Assembly (NCBI GenBank): GCA_016710075.1 | Contig: JADJLO010000037.1 | Coordinates: 1 to 64,000, forward strand | Reading direction: 5' to 3' | Source of the DNA: Acidobacteriota bacterium | GTDB taxonomy: Bacteria > Acidobacteriota > Blastocatellia > RBC074 | DNA: 64,000 bases | Shown: piece by piece, positions 10,686-18,170 of the stretch | Layout of the letters: the number at the start of each line of letters is the position of its first letter | Position numbering within the stretch: the first letter of the stretch is position 1 | Translations under genes and position numbers: made by a program | The notes under the pieces: generated by a model | Seen by the model: the letters and a program-made list of their open reading frames with translations, nothing else | What the model was told of the DNA's origin: nothing | The model's database searches: none

Positions 10686-11328
10686 CTTCCTTCCTCTCCG
10701 ATTCGACCTCGGCCATCGCTTTTCTTGCCATTCGCGTGACAAGAAAGACCACTCCAATGGTCGCCGCCAGCCCGGTCATCCTGAGCAATAACCTGTATTT
10801 GTCCAGGCCTCCATCACCGCTGCTCAACGCGTCACGTGCAGTCGCCCCGATGTATGTGTAGAGAAGAGTCCCTGGGAGCATGCCGATGAGGTTGGCCGCG
10901 ACATAGGAAACAATATTGATTCTGGTCAGGCCTAAAAGGTAGTTGAGCAGCGTGAAGGGAAAGACAGGGCTCAGCCTTGCCAGCAATACCATCTTGAATC
11001 CTTCCCTGCCTATCGCACGATCGAGTGCTGCAAACTTCGGGTTCTCCTCGGCCCAGTGCCTCACCTTCTCTCGCAGAAAAGTTCTCGCCAGCAGAAAGGC
11101 GCCCAATGCCGCAAGGTTGGCCCCGGTGATGACACTGATCAGGCCGAGCTTCAGTCCGAAGACCGTCCCGGCTCCAATCGTCATCGCGCTACCGGGAATG
11201 AGCAGAATCGTAGTGATCACATACGCGATCACGAAGATCACAGGCCCCATCGGCCCAAGCGACTTGATCTCGTCCTGCAACAGATTGAACCAATGGCGCA
11301 CGGGCAGAAACATCAATACCAGTCCCAC
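10666..11328 (-). CDS. TVP38/TMEM64 (DedA-like) membrane protein
   Basis: A 220-residue protein with several hydrophobic segments. The SNARE-associated/DedA-like core has PGSAMTIGAGTVFGLKLG (residues 45-62), the central LLARLSPVFPFTLLNYLLGL and the C-terminal GMLPGTLLYTYIGATA. Members are proposed lipid scramblases or transporters; the bacterial role is uncertain. Its 3' end overlaps the flavoprotein start by 20 bases, a pairing found in many genomes that suggests a common function. The GTG start at 11328 leaves out a plausible first membrane stretch: upstream in another frame a GTG reads VKNRKIMLGLIL, which would join after a one-base correction near 11,340. The N-terminus may therefore be longer than written. 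Confidence 0.82.
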   Translation of the reverse strand: MGLVLMFLPVRHWFNLLQDEIKSLGPMGPVIFVIAYVITTILLIPGSAMTIGAGTVFGLKLGLISVITGANLAALGAFLLARTFLREKVRHWAEENPKFAALDRAIGREGFKMVLLARLSPVFPFTLLNYLLGLTRINIVSYVAANLIGMLPGTLLYTYIGATARDALSSGDGGLDKYRLLLRMTGLAATIGVVFLVTRMARKAMAEVESERKEDEAIDG

Positions 11329-11424
11329 TCCCGTCGAAGTATCAACCCAAGCATTATTTTTCTGTTTTTCACTTCGACTTCAGCGCTCCAATCATTTCAA
11401 TCAATATTGCTGCCGGCCATGAAA

Positions 11425-11466
11425 AAAGCGGCGCCGTGATGTTTACTGCACGACGCCGCCATAATA
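11425..11466 (-). terminator. Rho-independent terminator of the HU gene
   Basis: On the minus strand GCGGCGTCGTG pairs with CACGGCGCCGC (one G-T wobble) around a 10-base loop, followed by TTTTTT. It lies about 20 bases beyond the HU stop codon. Confidence 0.85.
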
Positions 11467-11485
11467 TTCATCTTGAAGGAAATTA

Positions 11486-11785
11486 TTACTTCTTCGGCGG
11501 AACGATTGCATCCTTGCAAGCTTTCGCCACACGGAACTTGACCACGGTCTTGGCCGGGATCTTGATCGCCTGGCCGGTCATCGGGTTGCGGCCCATGCGG
11601 GCTTTGCGATGAGCCTTGACGAGCTTTCCAATGCCCGGAAGCGTGAAGGCGCCGGACTTCTTGGTCTGAGCCACTGCAACCGCTGCAACCTCATCGAGAA
11701 TCTCGTTCGCTGCCTTCTTTGAAATCTCGAACTTCGCTGCAAAGTGCGCTGCCATCTGGCTCTTGGTCATAAGTTTTGTTGCCAT
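11486..11785 (-). CDS. HU-family DNA-binding protein
   Basis: A 99-residue HU/IHF-family nucleoid protein that bends DNA as a dimer. It has the N-terminal helical dimerisation region (MTKSQMAAHFAAKFEISKKA), FTLPGIGKL, and the DNA-binding arm with the conserved GRNPMTGQAIKIPAKTVVKF ending near residue 87. The ribosome site AAAGGAG lies ten bases upstream of the ATG. A strong terminator follows, so it is probably a single-gene transcript. The product is slightly longer than typical 90-residue HU, with a lysine-rich end. Confidence 0.95.
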   Translation of the reverse strand: MATKLMTKSQMAAHFAAKFEISKKAANEILDEVAAVAVAQTKKSGAFTLPGIGKLVKAHRKARMGRNPMTGQAIKIPAKTVVKFRVAKACKDAIVPPKK

Positions 11786-12373
11786 TTTTATTCTATCTCC
11801 TTTAATTGATGGTATGTTTTAAAGGCTGCTCCCTTTGGTGCTTCTGCCCATCTCTGAAACCCTTTAGCAGGGAGTCAACCATTCCGTAGCTGAGATCAAA
11901 GTTGCTCTCGGCCATAAAAAATCTCAGGAATATGCGGCATCAATCGACGCTTGTCATCCCGCGATTCGAAAAGCTTCAATATCACGATCACATTATATTG
12001 TACTAAACGGCGCGGATTATACTGCAGCTTGTATGGCATAGCAAGATAATTCATCGAAGAAAGTGCAGAAAATGCCCTTTTTAAGGCTAAAATCCCAACC
12101 AAGGCCCAAAATTGCCTTAATTAATGGCCATTTTGCGAAGGGAGCCTGAAAAATTCGAGAATGGGTATCAGTTCCCTGACCTTGCTATGGCAACCGGGAG
12201 CCGGCAACTGACAACAGGGAAGCGAGTCACTTTGTTTGAAGGATTGCTAAATGAAGCGTATTTAGTTTAGATTTTGACAGCGCACTTTGATAAAAGAGCA
12301 AATTGATATTCGTCGAGCGCGCCGCAAGTTTTAAACACTTTTTCAAAATTAAACTATCTGGAGGAATACAGCC
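11786..12373. other. Intergenic region between HU and the LysW-like gene
   Basis: About 590 bases between divergent genes. The minus-strand HU leader contains TTGACT with a 17-base spacing to AGAGAT, a weak candidate promoter, around 11,850-11,880. A 68-codon open frame on the minus strand (11896-12102) has no ribosome site and no recognisable features and is not called. AGGAGG-like GGAGG just before 12374 serves the LysW-like gene. Nothing else is recognised. Confidence 0.4.
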
Positions 12374-12565
12374 GTGCCTTTAGCTGCCTGCCCTGAATGT
12401 AGCGCCGAAATACACGTTGACGACGATGTCGACAAAGGCGATCGGGTCGCCTGTGAGGAGTGTGATGCATCGCTTGAGGTCGTCGGGCTCGATCCGATCG
12501 AACTCGATCTTGCCCCTGAAGATGACGATGATTATTCGGATGATGAAAACGACGACGGCTACTGA
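12374..12565 (+). CDS. LysW-like acidic zinc-ribbon carrier protein
   Basis: A 63-residue acidic protein with a GTG start preceded by GGAGG. CPECSAEIHVDDDV and CEECDASLEVVGLDPIEL reproduce the N-terminal zinc ribbon (CxxC...CxxC) and beta fold of LysW, the amino-group carrier used in lysine or arginine synthesis through protein-bound intermediates. Classical LysW ends in EDWGE, whose terminal glutamate carries the substrate. Here the acidic tail is extended and ends NDDGY, so the attachment glutamate is absent. No lysine or arginine genes (LysX, LysZ, LysY) lie nearby. It is therefore called LysW-like only: the zinc-ribbon fold is secure, the carrier role is doubtful. Confidence 0.75.
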   Translation: MPLAACPECSAEIHVDDDVDKGDRVACEECDASLEVVGLDPIELDLAPEDDDDYSDDENDDGY

Positions 12566-12593
12566 TCGGTCTTTGACCGATCGAAAACATATC

Positions 12594-13550
12594 TCACTTA
12601 GATGGAGCGAGGTAACCGTTCCGGCTGACCCTCAGTTCAGCGCCCGGACGGGAGGTCTTCACCTTGAGGTCATGGAATCTTCCATCACGCCAGTCGGGAT
12701 AATAAGAGATGATGTAGCTCGAGCTTATCTCTTCGGCGAGCGCCTTGAATACGGGAGTGAAATCCCTTGAGTCGGCAGCGAGGTCGATGCCGCCGGTGAC
12801 CGAGACCACACGGGTGGCATCGAGGGGGGTGATCACTCTCATCCCCGGCTGCGTCGCTGTCAGGACATATGAAGGCAGCGTTATGGAATAGACTGTCACG
12901 CCTGCCGCATTGGCTCTTCGCACCATTTCCCTTCTGTCTATCGTGCTTGAGGAATCGAAACCGTCACTGATGACGATGATCACACGTCTGACGGGCCTGC
13001 CCTTTCTGATGCGCGGAGACTTGCGTTCGAGCAGGGTGATCGCCCGGTCGATCGCATCGTAGATTCTGGTCGATCCCTCGAATCGATTTGCTCTGGAAAA
13101 TGCATTTTCGATCCTGCGAACGTCATTCGTGAAATCCTGAAGCACTTTTACATTATTGTTGAACGCGAGCACTGAAAAAACAGAATCGCCCTGCAGGAGT
13201 GTGGTGAACTTCATCGCCGCCTGATGCAGTGTCCGTGATTCCTCCGGTTTCAGGCTGCCCGATGTGTCCAGAGCGAAGACCACAGCCAATGGCCTGGTCA
13301 GGGTCAGCGAATCGTTGGTGGTAAAGAAGTCTATCTTCCGCGGCTTGCCGTCTTCATAAAGCGTGAATTCATCCGGCTTCATATCCCGGATATAATTTCC
13401 CTGCCTGTCGATCACCGTGACATCGATCGAGACCAGGTCTGTTTCAAGGCGCAGGGTAATCGCCGGCTTCGGTTCCTGTATGACCTCCTGAGCAGACACC
13501 GCACAGATCAAGAAACCGAAAAGAAAAATTGTAAGCAGGACAAATTTCAT
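12594..13550 (-). CDS. Secreted VWFA-domain protein (acidobacterial VWFA-related family)
   Basis: A 318-residue exported protein. It has a signal peptide (MKFVLLTIFLFGFLICAVSA), then the family lead LVSIDVTVIDRQGNYI and FTLYEDGKPRKIDFF. A von Willebrand A domain from about residue 85 carries the metal-binding MIDAS motif DTSGS; a second conserved aspartate lies in VIIVISDGFDSSS. The C-terminal DLKVKTSRPGAELRVSRNGY closes the family signature. VWFA domains bind protein ligands through a divalent metal; the partner is unknown. This domain combination is strongly expanded in Acidobacteriota, which supports the taxonomic call. The gene is divergent from the carboxypeptidase-regulatory-like gene, with a heptamer array between their starts. 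Confidence 0.9.
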   Translation of the reverse strand: MKFVLLTIFLFGFLICAVSAQEVIQEPKPAITLRLETDLVSIDVTVIDRQGNYIRDMKPDEFTLYEDGKPRKIDFFTTNDSLTLTRPLAVVFALDTSGSLKPEESRTLHQAAMKFTTLLQGDSVFSVLAFNNNVKVLQDFTNDVRRIENAFSRANRFEGSTRIYDAIDRAITLLERKSPRIRKGRPVRRVIIVISDGFDSSSTIDRREMVRRANAAGVTVYSITLPSYVLTATQPGMRVITPLDATRVVSVTGGIDLAADSRDFTPVFKALAEEISSSYIISYYPDWRDGRFHDLKVKTSRPGAELRVSRNGYLAPSK

Positions 13551-13578
13551 ATTGTTCTTGTTATAATCCCGGCCACAA

Positions 13579-13634
13579 GTTTAAAGTTCAACGTTCAAAG
13601 TTTAAAGTTTAAAGTTTAATGTTCAAAGTATAAA
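13579..13634. repeat. Tandem 7-bp repeat array, eight units
   Basis: Eight consecutive imperfect heptamers, all close to GTTTAAA or GTTCAAA (variants GTTCAAC, GTTTAAT, GTATAAA), fill 13579-13634 between the divergent VWFA and carboxypeptidase-regulatory-like genes. The same unit recurs at 49274-49294 (three units) and, inverted, at 52151-52185 (five units). Confidence 0.85.
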
Positions 13635-13693
13635 GACTGGAGCAGCCGAAAACCTGATCGTGAAAAAGCAACATCGCATTAACGGAATCCAAC

Positions 13694-14137
13694 ATGAAGT
13701 TTAAATACGTAATATCGGGGGTCATTGTTCTCTGTGCCATATTTACCGGTTCGGCTTTTGGGCAAAGCGGCAGCATCAAAGGCAAAGTGAGGGAACAGAA
13801 CGGCCGGTCACTCGAAGACGTGCTGGTGCGCGCAACCAACACCAGGAACAAAGAGAGCAAATTCGAGATCAAGAGTGATTCGAAAGGGGAGTTCACCTTC
13901 GCTGAACTGCCTGCGGGCGAATATTCCCTTTCATTTGAAAAGCAGGGCTTCAAGACATTCACCACGCGGAAACTCGAAGTCGCATCCGGCGACACCATAA
14001 AGCTCAGCCGTGTAATAGAAATGGCGCGCGAGGGCGAGAGTTATTCAGTCATCCGCGGAGCCTACTACTTCATTTCGAGACTACTTCCGGGTTTCGGATG
14101 TGATGGATATCGGGGGTTCTACCCTGCAGGATATTGA
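13694..14137 (+). CDS. Carboxypeptidase-regulatory-like (Cna-B fold) secreted protein, probably 3'-truncated
   Basis: A signal peptide (MKFKYVISGVIVLCAIFTGSAFG) is followed by a carboxypeptidase regulatory-like beta-sandwich at residues 27-115: GSIKGKVREQNGRSLEDVLV, then FTFAELPAGEYSLSFEKQGF. After KLSRVIEMAREGESYSVIRGA (about residue 122) the protein turns into sequence without family character. This part overlaps the opposite-strand dehydrogenase gene by 68 bases. Related proteins usually continue with a further domain after such a linker. The simplest reading is that the 3' part was lost by rearrangement and the frame now runs by chance into the neighbour's antisense strand. Whether the shortened protein is still made is unknown. 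Confidence 0.65.
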   Translation: MKFKYVISGVIVLCAIFTGSAFGQSGSIKGKVREQNGRSLEDVLVRATNTRNKESKFEIKSDSKGEFTFAELPAGEYSLSFEKQGFKTFTTRKLEVASGDTIKLSRVIEMAREGESYSVIRGAYYFISRLLPGFGCDGYRGFYPAGY

Positions 14138-15020
14138 CCACCTGTTCGACCGTATCGACGCACATTTTTCTGTAAGTCACATCCGTCAGGACTGCGACGT
14201 GCGGAGTTATGACGACGTTGTCGAGATTGAAGAGCGGATGATCCCGAGGCGGCGGCTCGGCGGACATGACGTCGATTCCCGCGCCGGCCAGACGTTTCTC
14301 CATCAAAGCACGGCAGAGGGCGCCCTCATCGACCATCTCTCCTCTGGCGGTATTGATCAGAATTGCCGTGGGTTTCATCAGCGAAATGAGCCGCGCATCG
14401 GCGATGCCTCGCGTTTCATCATTGAGTGAAAGAGAGATCGAGAGGACATCGGACCGGCGAAAGAGAGTCTCAAGATCGGAGAACTGGTAGCGATCGTCGC
14501 GGCTGGTTTTGCTCCAGTAGATGACATTCATGCCGAAGGCCTCGCCGAGGTGAGCAATTCGCCTGCCGATGCGTCCCAGCCCCATAATCCCCAGAGTCTT
14601 GCCCGTGAGTTCGAGTCCCGATCCTATCCGGTTGCGGATTTCCCAGTTGCCGTTTCTGACCTCACGGTCGAGCAGGTTGAGCCTGCGACCGACGGCGAGC
14701 ATGAGCATGATCGCGTGCTCGGCTACGCCAAACGTAGTCCCATCGGGAGAGAAGACCACCGGCAGGCCGAGTTGGGTCGCGGTTGCAACATCGATGTTGT
14801 CGGTGCCTGCACCGCATCGCGCCAAGCATTTCAATCGAGCGCCGGCAAGCAGGCAGTCACGATTTATCCGGCCGCGCCCCCGAGTGATGACTGCCGATGA
14901 ATCGACGAACTGCGACTTGACCGACTCCGGGTCGAGGTTTTCGATCAGATGGACGCTGCCGGCCTTTGAAAGCAGATCAACGGCATCTTCGTGGATATTT
15001 TCGAGGAGCAATATTTTCAT
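14070..15020 (-). CDS. D-isomer-specific 2-hydroxyacid dehydrogenase (phosphoglycerate dehydrogenase-like)
   Basis: A 316-residue NAD-dependent dehydrogenase of the formate/glycerate dehydrogenase superfamily. The substrate domain has CLARCGAGTDNID at about residues 85-97. The Rossmann motif is GIMGLGRIGRRI at about 145-156. The catalytic arginine is in INTARGEMVDE, the glutamate in DVMSAEPPP and the histidine in VVITPHVA. It lacks the ACT domain of long SerA. The first step of serine synthesis (3-phosphoglycerate oxidation) is possible, but other D-2-hydroxyacids cannot be excluded. The start lies 11 bases downstream of the Ycf48-like gene's stop, so the two are probably co-transcribed. Its 3' end overlaps the truncated gene on the plus strand. 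Confidence 0.88.
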   Translation of the reverse strand: MKILLLENIHEDAVDLLSKAGSVHLIENLDPESVKSQFVDSSAVITRGRGRINRDCLLAGARLKCLARCGAGTDNIDVATATQLGLPVVFSPDGTTFGVAEHAIMLMLAVGRRLNLLDREVRNGNWEIRNRIGSGLELTGKTLGIMGLGRIGRRIAHLGEAFGMNVIYWSKTSRDDRYQFSDLETLFRRSDVLSISLSLNDETRGIADARLISLMKPTAILINTARGEMVDEGALCRALMEKRLAGAGIDVMSAEPPPRDHPLFNLDNVVITPHVAVLTDVTYRKMCVDTVEQVVNILQGRTPDIHHIRNPEVVSK

Positions 15021-15031
15021 GTATCGAGGGA

Positions 15032-16870
15032 TCAGTTGCGGCTGAAGATGGTTCTGATGTCGCCTGCCCCCCTGCCGGCGTATCGCAATATGACGCCGTC
15101 GCGTCCCACTGCCCAGGCATCATCTCGATGGATGGCAACGGAGCGCAGCGGCGTAGCGGTTCCGCTCAGATCGCGTCTCCAGCTTCTGCCGCCGTCTTCG
15201 GTTTGAATCACGGCGCCGTTGAGCCCGACCGCCACCGCACGCTTGTTGCTGATCGCTTTGACGCTCAGCAGATTGCTTGTCACACCGCTGATCTGGACGA
15301 TCCAGTCGGCGCCGCCGTTTGTGGTGCCGAGCACCAGTCCGTCTTCACCGACAGCCCAGCCGGTCTGCGAATCCGCGAAAGAGATCCCGTAGAGCCATTT
15401 TCTGGTTCCGCTCTCCTGAGGCTGCCACGTTGAACCGCCGTCAGGAGTGTGGACAATTGTGCCGCTTTCACCGGAAGCCCAACCCTGTTTAACATCGATG
15501 AAGCAGAGCGAATCGAGCCAGAAGCGAGTGTTCGAAGTCTGAGCCGTCCAGTGTTCGCCGCCATCAGTAGTATGGCGGACGAGTCCTCCCTCGCCGACAA
15601 GCCAGCCAACACTCACCGTCGGGAAGGCGATTCCGTAAAAATAATTGTCGGTGTCGAGAGACAGCTTCTCCCAGGCTGCTCCACCGTCTTTCGTGCGTAA
15701 GACGGTGCCGCGTTCGCCTGCGATCCATCCGTTTTTATTGTCGATGAAACAGACTGAACGAAGATTTGCGGAGGTGTTGGAGGCTTGAGTTTTCCAGTTC
15801 CTGCCACCGTCTTCCGTAACCACGATGACGCCATTCGATCCGGCAACCCATCCATGCGCATCGTCAACGAAGTGCACGGCGTTGAGCATCTCTTTGATGC
15901 CTTCGGTCTGTGGCTCCCATTTTTCACCGCCATCGCTCGTCGAATAGATGACTCCACCCTCGCCGGCAGCCCATCCGCGTTTTGAATTGACAAAAAAGAG
16001 CGCATTGAGCAGTTGGGAGCTGTTGGATATCTGCGCGCTCCATGTCTGGCCGCCATCAATCGTCCTGAGCACCGTGCCGTCCGTTCCGGCAACCCAGCCA
16101 TGATTGTCGTCGACAAATGAAGCCACATAAAGATTGCTGGAAGAGCTGGTCGTCAGAGTTTTCCAGCTTTCGCCGGCATCCGTGCTTTTGAGAACCGTTC
16201 CGGCCGAGCCCGTTACCCAGAAAATATCCGGCGGCAGAGCAAAGACACCCAGCAGGTTTCGTGCATTCTCAAGCTCCACTGGTTTCCATTTATGCCCGCC
16301 GTCTTCGGTGACGAGCAGGAGGCCGTCTGAGCCGACAACTATTCCCTGCTTACGGTCGGTGAACGCCACTGAATTGAGATGTTTTCTGGTGCCACTTGCC
16401 TGCTCTTTCCACGTCTCGCCGCCATCGGAGGTCGCCAGGATGAGACCCTCGATTCCGACTGCCCAGCCCTGCTTTTCATCGATAAAGCAGACTGAATAGA
16501 GATGCTTTCTGGTCCCGCTTTTCTGCTCCTGCCATCTTTCGCCACGGTCGATCGAGGCGATGATTGTACCTCGCGATCCAACCGCCCAGGCGCGCTTTTC
16601 GCGGACAGAGAGTCCGTAAAGAGGCGTATTGACTGGGCTGCGTACCGAAAGCCATTTCAATCCGCCGTCATCGCTTCGCAGAATCGCTCCATCGCGCCCA
16701 ACAGCTATCCCGCGCTTCTCATCGCTGAAGGCTATCGAATATAGCGGGTTGCCCTGTGGACGTGGATTCTGCCACCGCCAGGACCCGGACTGAAACGCAC
16801 CAACCCCTGCCGACAAAACGACGGCGCAGGTCAGAATCAGCCCGATCATCATTTGAACTTTATTCCGCAT
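15032..16870 (-). CDS. Secreted Ycf48/BNR-type beta-propeller protein
   Basis: A 612-residue exported protein. A signal peptide (MMIGLILTCAVVLSAGVGAF) is followed by about thirteen repeats of roughly 42 residues built as GWAVGxxGxIxxTxDGGxxW (for example AVGSRGTIIASIDRGERW and GWVAGTDGTVLRTIDGGQTW). This is the Ycf48/photosynthesis-system-II-assembly-factor-like repeat that forms beta-propellers. Thirteen units suggest two stacked propellers. In non-photosynthetic bacteria such proteins are common outside the inner membrane, and their targets are unknown. The downstream dehydrogenase is 11 bases away. Upstream is repeat copy D. Confidence 0.88.
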   Translation of the reverse strand: MRNKVQMMIGLILTCAVVLSAGVGAFQSGSWRWQNPRPQGNPLYSIAFSDEKRGIAVGRDGAILRSDDGGLKWLSVRSPVNTPLYGLSVREKRAWAVGSRGTIIASIDRGERWQEQKSGTRKHLYSVCFIDEKQGWAVGIEGLILATSDGGETWKEQASGTRKHLNSVAFTDRKQGIVVGSDGLLLVTEDGGHKWKPVELENARNLLGVFALPPDIFWVTGSAGTVLKSTDAGESWKTLTTSSSSNLYVASFVDDNHGWVAGTDGTVLRTIDGGQTWSAQISNSSQLLNALFFVNSKRGWAAGEGGVIYSTSDGGEKWEPQTEGIKEMLNAVHFVDDAHGWVAGSNGVIVVTEDGGRNWKTQASNTSANLRSVCFIDNKNGWIAGERGTVLRTKDGGAAWEKLSLDTDNYFYGIAFPTVSVGWLVGEGGLVRHTTDGGEHWTAQTSNTRFWLDSLCFIDVKQGWASGESGTIVHTPDGGSTWQPQESGTRKWLYGISFADSQTGWAVGEDGLVLGTTNGGADWIVQISGVTSNLLSVKAISNKRAVAVGLNGAVIQTEDGGRSWRRDLSGTATPLRSVAIHRDDAWAVGRDGVILRYAGRGAGDIRTIFSRN

Positions 16871-16880
16871 GCCGGAAATA

Positions 16881-16918
16881 GATTACGAAACAATCGAAAT
16901 AAACGGAACAGACAGAAG
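16881..16918. repeat. Dispersed nonamer element, copy D (single arm)
   Basis: GATTACGAAACAATCGAAAT followed by AAACGGAACAGACAGAAG, a left-type arm lying directly upstream (10 bases) of the Ycf48-like gene start. No inverted partner is seen in the following 300 bases. Confidence 0.7.
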
Positions 16919-17184
16919 TGTGAAAAAGAATAATATTCGCATGTTACTTAAAGTGGGTTTGAAGAGGGGCGAGTGGTTTTTAATAAAGTAAGCGGGGCGC
17001 TTGTGAACCACTCACGTGCGAAATGGTGCTGCCTACTACACCGAATGGTGTCATGTTTTCAGCCTCAACCGACTCGGGCCATCAGCGCGGCTTCGGTCTA
17101 TCCCCGCAACTCTAATAGATACAATGCTTTATAAATTCACCTCCAACTATGCCTATATTGGCACGGAACTTGAGTTATATAACG

Positions 17185-17215
17185 GCGAATCGATCAATAA
17201 ATTCGATCGATTCGC
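17185..17215. repeat. Perfect 11-bp inverted repeat
   Basis: GCGAATCGATC at 17185-17195 and GATCGATTCGC at 17205-17215 with a 9-base loop, 62 bases before the glycine-zipper gene. There is no T-run, so it is not a typical terminator. It could be an operator or a messenger leader hairpin. Confidence 0.55.
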
Positions 17216-17277
17216 TTAAAAATTCAAGTTGAAACCGCGGCAGCCCTGCACAAAGGAAGCTGCGATGAGGAGGAAAA

Positions 17278-17637
17278 ATGATTAAAAAGGTTCACATCAG
17301 CGCACTTGTAATGGCAATGTTATTCGGCTTGCTTCTGACAGCCGCGGCGCCGGATACGATGGCGCAGGGCAGGAGCCGCAGACAGGCGCAGTCTCAGGTT
17401 TATTACGATCAGGATAGCGATTACAGAAACGATTACTGGGGCCGGAATCGCGAGGAGACCACCGGTAAAGCCGTGGGAAGAACGGCAATCGGGGCAGGTA
17501 TCGGTGCCGCTGGCGGCGCCTTGATCGGCGGAAAGAAGGGCGCCTTGATCGGAGCCGGCGTCGGAGCTGTTGGCGGTTACATGTATCACCGCAACAAAGT
17601 GGGCCGCGAGCGTGATCGCCGCTGGCTGCCCTGGTAG
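17278..17637 (+). CDS. Secreted glycine-zipper protein (YMGG-like)
   Basis: A 119-residue exported protein. A signal peptide (VMAMLFGLLLTAAAPDTMA) is followed by a polar, tyrosine- and arginine-rich segment, then a glycine zipper at about residues 64-103 (GRTAIGAGIGAAGGALIGG and KGALIGAGVGAVGGYMYH), then a basic end. Glycine zippers pack tightly in membranes; proteins of this kind sit in the outer membrane or periplasm. The start is supported by GAGGAGG directly upstream. A long palindrome with a T-run (17666-17776) follows as terminator. The function is unknown. Confidence 0.8.
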   Translation: MIKKVHISALVMAMLFGLLLTAAAPDTMAQGRSRRQAQSQVYYDQDSDYRNDYWGRNREETTGKAVGRTAIGAGIGAAGGALIGGKKGALIGAGVGAVGGYMYHRNKVGRERDRRWLPW

Positions 17638-17665
17638 TCTTTGATCCTCTCGGTCGGGGAATAGG

Positions 17666-17776
17666 AATAATCGAGCCCCGGGTTTAAAAATTCGATCCGT
17701 CTTCCGGCCTTGTTGAAGGCTTTGGCTGGAAAATACCGGATCGAAACTTTAAACTCGGGGCTCGATTATTTTTTTT
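17666..17776 (+). terminator. Long imperfect palindrome ending in a T-run
   Basis: The left arm 17666-17699 and right arm 17737-17770 pair at 31 of 34 positions. The ends are AATAATCGAGCCCCG and CGGGGCTCGATTATT. The 37-base loop is followed by eight T at 17769-17776. It lies 28 bases after the glycine-zipper stop and 27 bases before the cupin start. It can end the upstream transcript but is far longer than a normal terminator, so it may also be a mobile or domesticated palindrome. Confidence 0.75.
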
Positions 17777-17802
17777 CAGAACCCGGGACTTCAAAAAATC
17801 AT

Positions 17803-18153
17803 ATGAAACATCACAAACTCGATCAGATTCCGGAAGAGCACGTCACCGATCTCTTCTCGCGCAAATTCTTCACCGGCAAAAATATCACGCTGGCATTCAT
17901 CAACCTGAAAAAGGGCTGTGTCGTGCCGGAGCATCACCACGAAAGCGAGCAGTTCAGCTACTGCATCAGTGGAGAGTTGAGATTCGTCATCGGCGGTGAA
18001 GAAGTGTTGTTGCGAGCGGGCGAAATACTGGAGATACCTTCGAACGTGCCTCACGAGGCCCTGGCCACGGAGGATTTCATCGGCATCGACGTCTTCAGTC
18101 CCATCAGAAAAGACTGGGCCGAAGGAACCGACGATTATCTGCGGAACAGGTAA
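17803..18153 (+). CDS. Single-domain cupin protein
   Basis: A 116-residue protein of the RmlC-like cupin fold. Motif 1 is PEHHHESEQFSYCISGEL at about residues 47-64, with the metal-binding His-His-Glu set. Motif 2 lies in GEILEIPSNVPHEAL, with the fourth ligand His. The ATG at 17803 is preferred over upstream in-frame starts because those lie inside the terminator palindrome. The Shine-Dalgarno is weak. Small cupins can be dioxygenases, isomerases or sensors; the substrate is not deducible. The gene ends 17 bases before the AhpD-like gene on the same strand, so the two are probably co-transcribed. Confidence 0.85.
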   Translation: MKHHKLDQIPEEHVTDLFSRKFFTGKNITLAFINLKKGCVVPEHHHESEQFSYCISGELRFVIGGEEVLLRAGEILEIPSNVPHEALATEDFIGIDVFSPIRKDWAEGTDDYLRNR

Positions 18154-18170
18154 GGAGGAGGAGGAATCCT

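Noticed and set aside
11896..12102. 68-codon minus-strand frame upstream of HU
   Set aside because: No ribosome site and no domain; it overlaps the likely HU promoter region.
17016..17219. 67-codon frame upstream of the glycine-zipper gene
   Set aside because: No ribosome site, and its end is formed by the 11-bp inverted repeat; it looks like chance.
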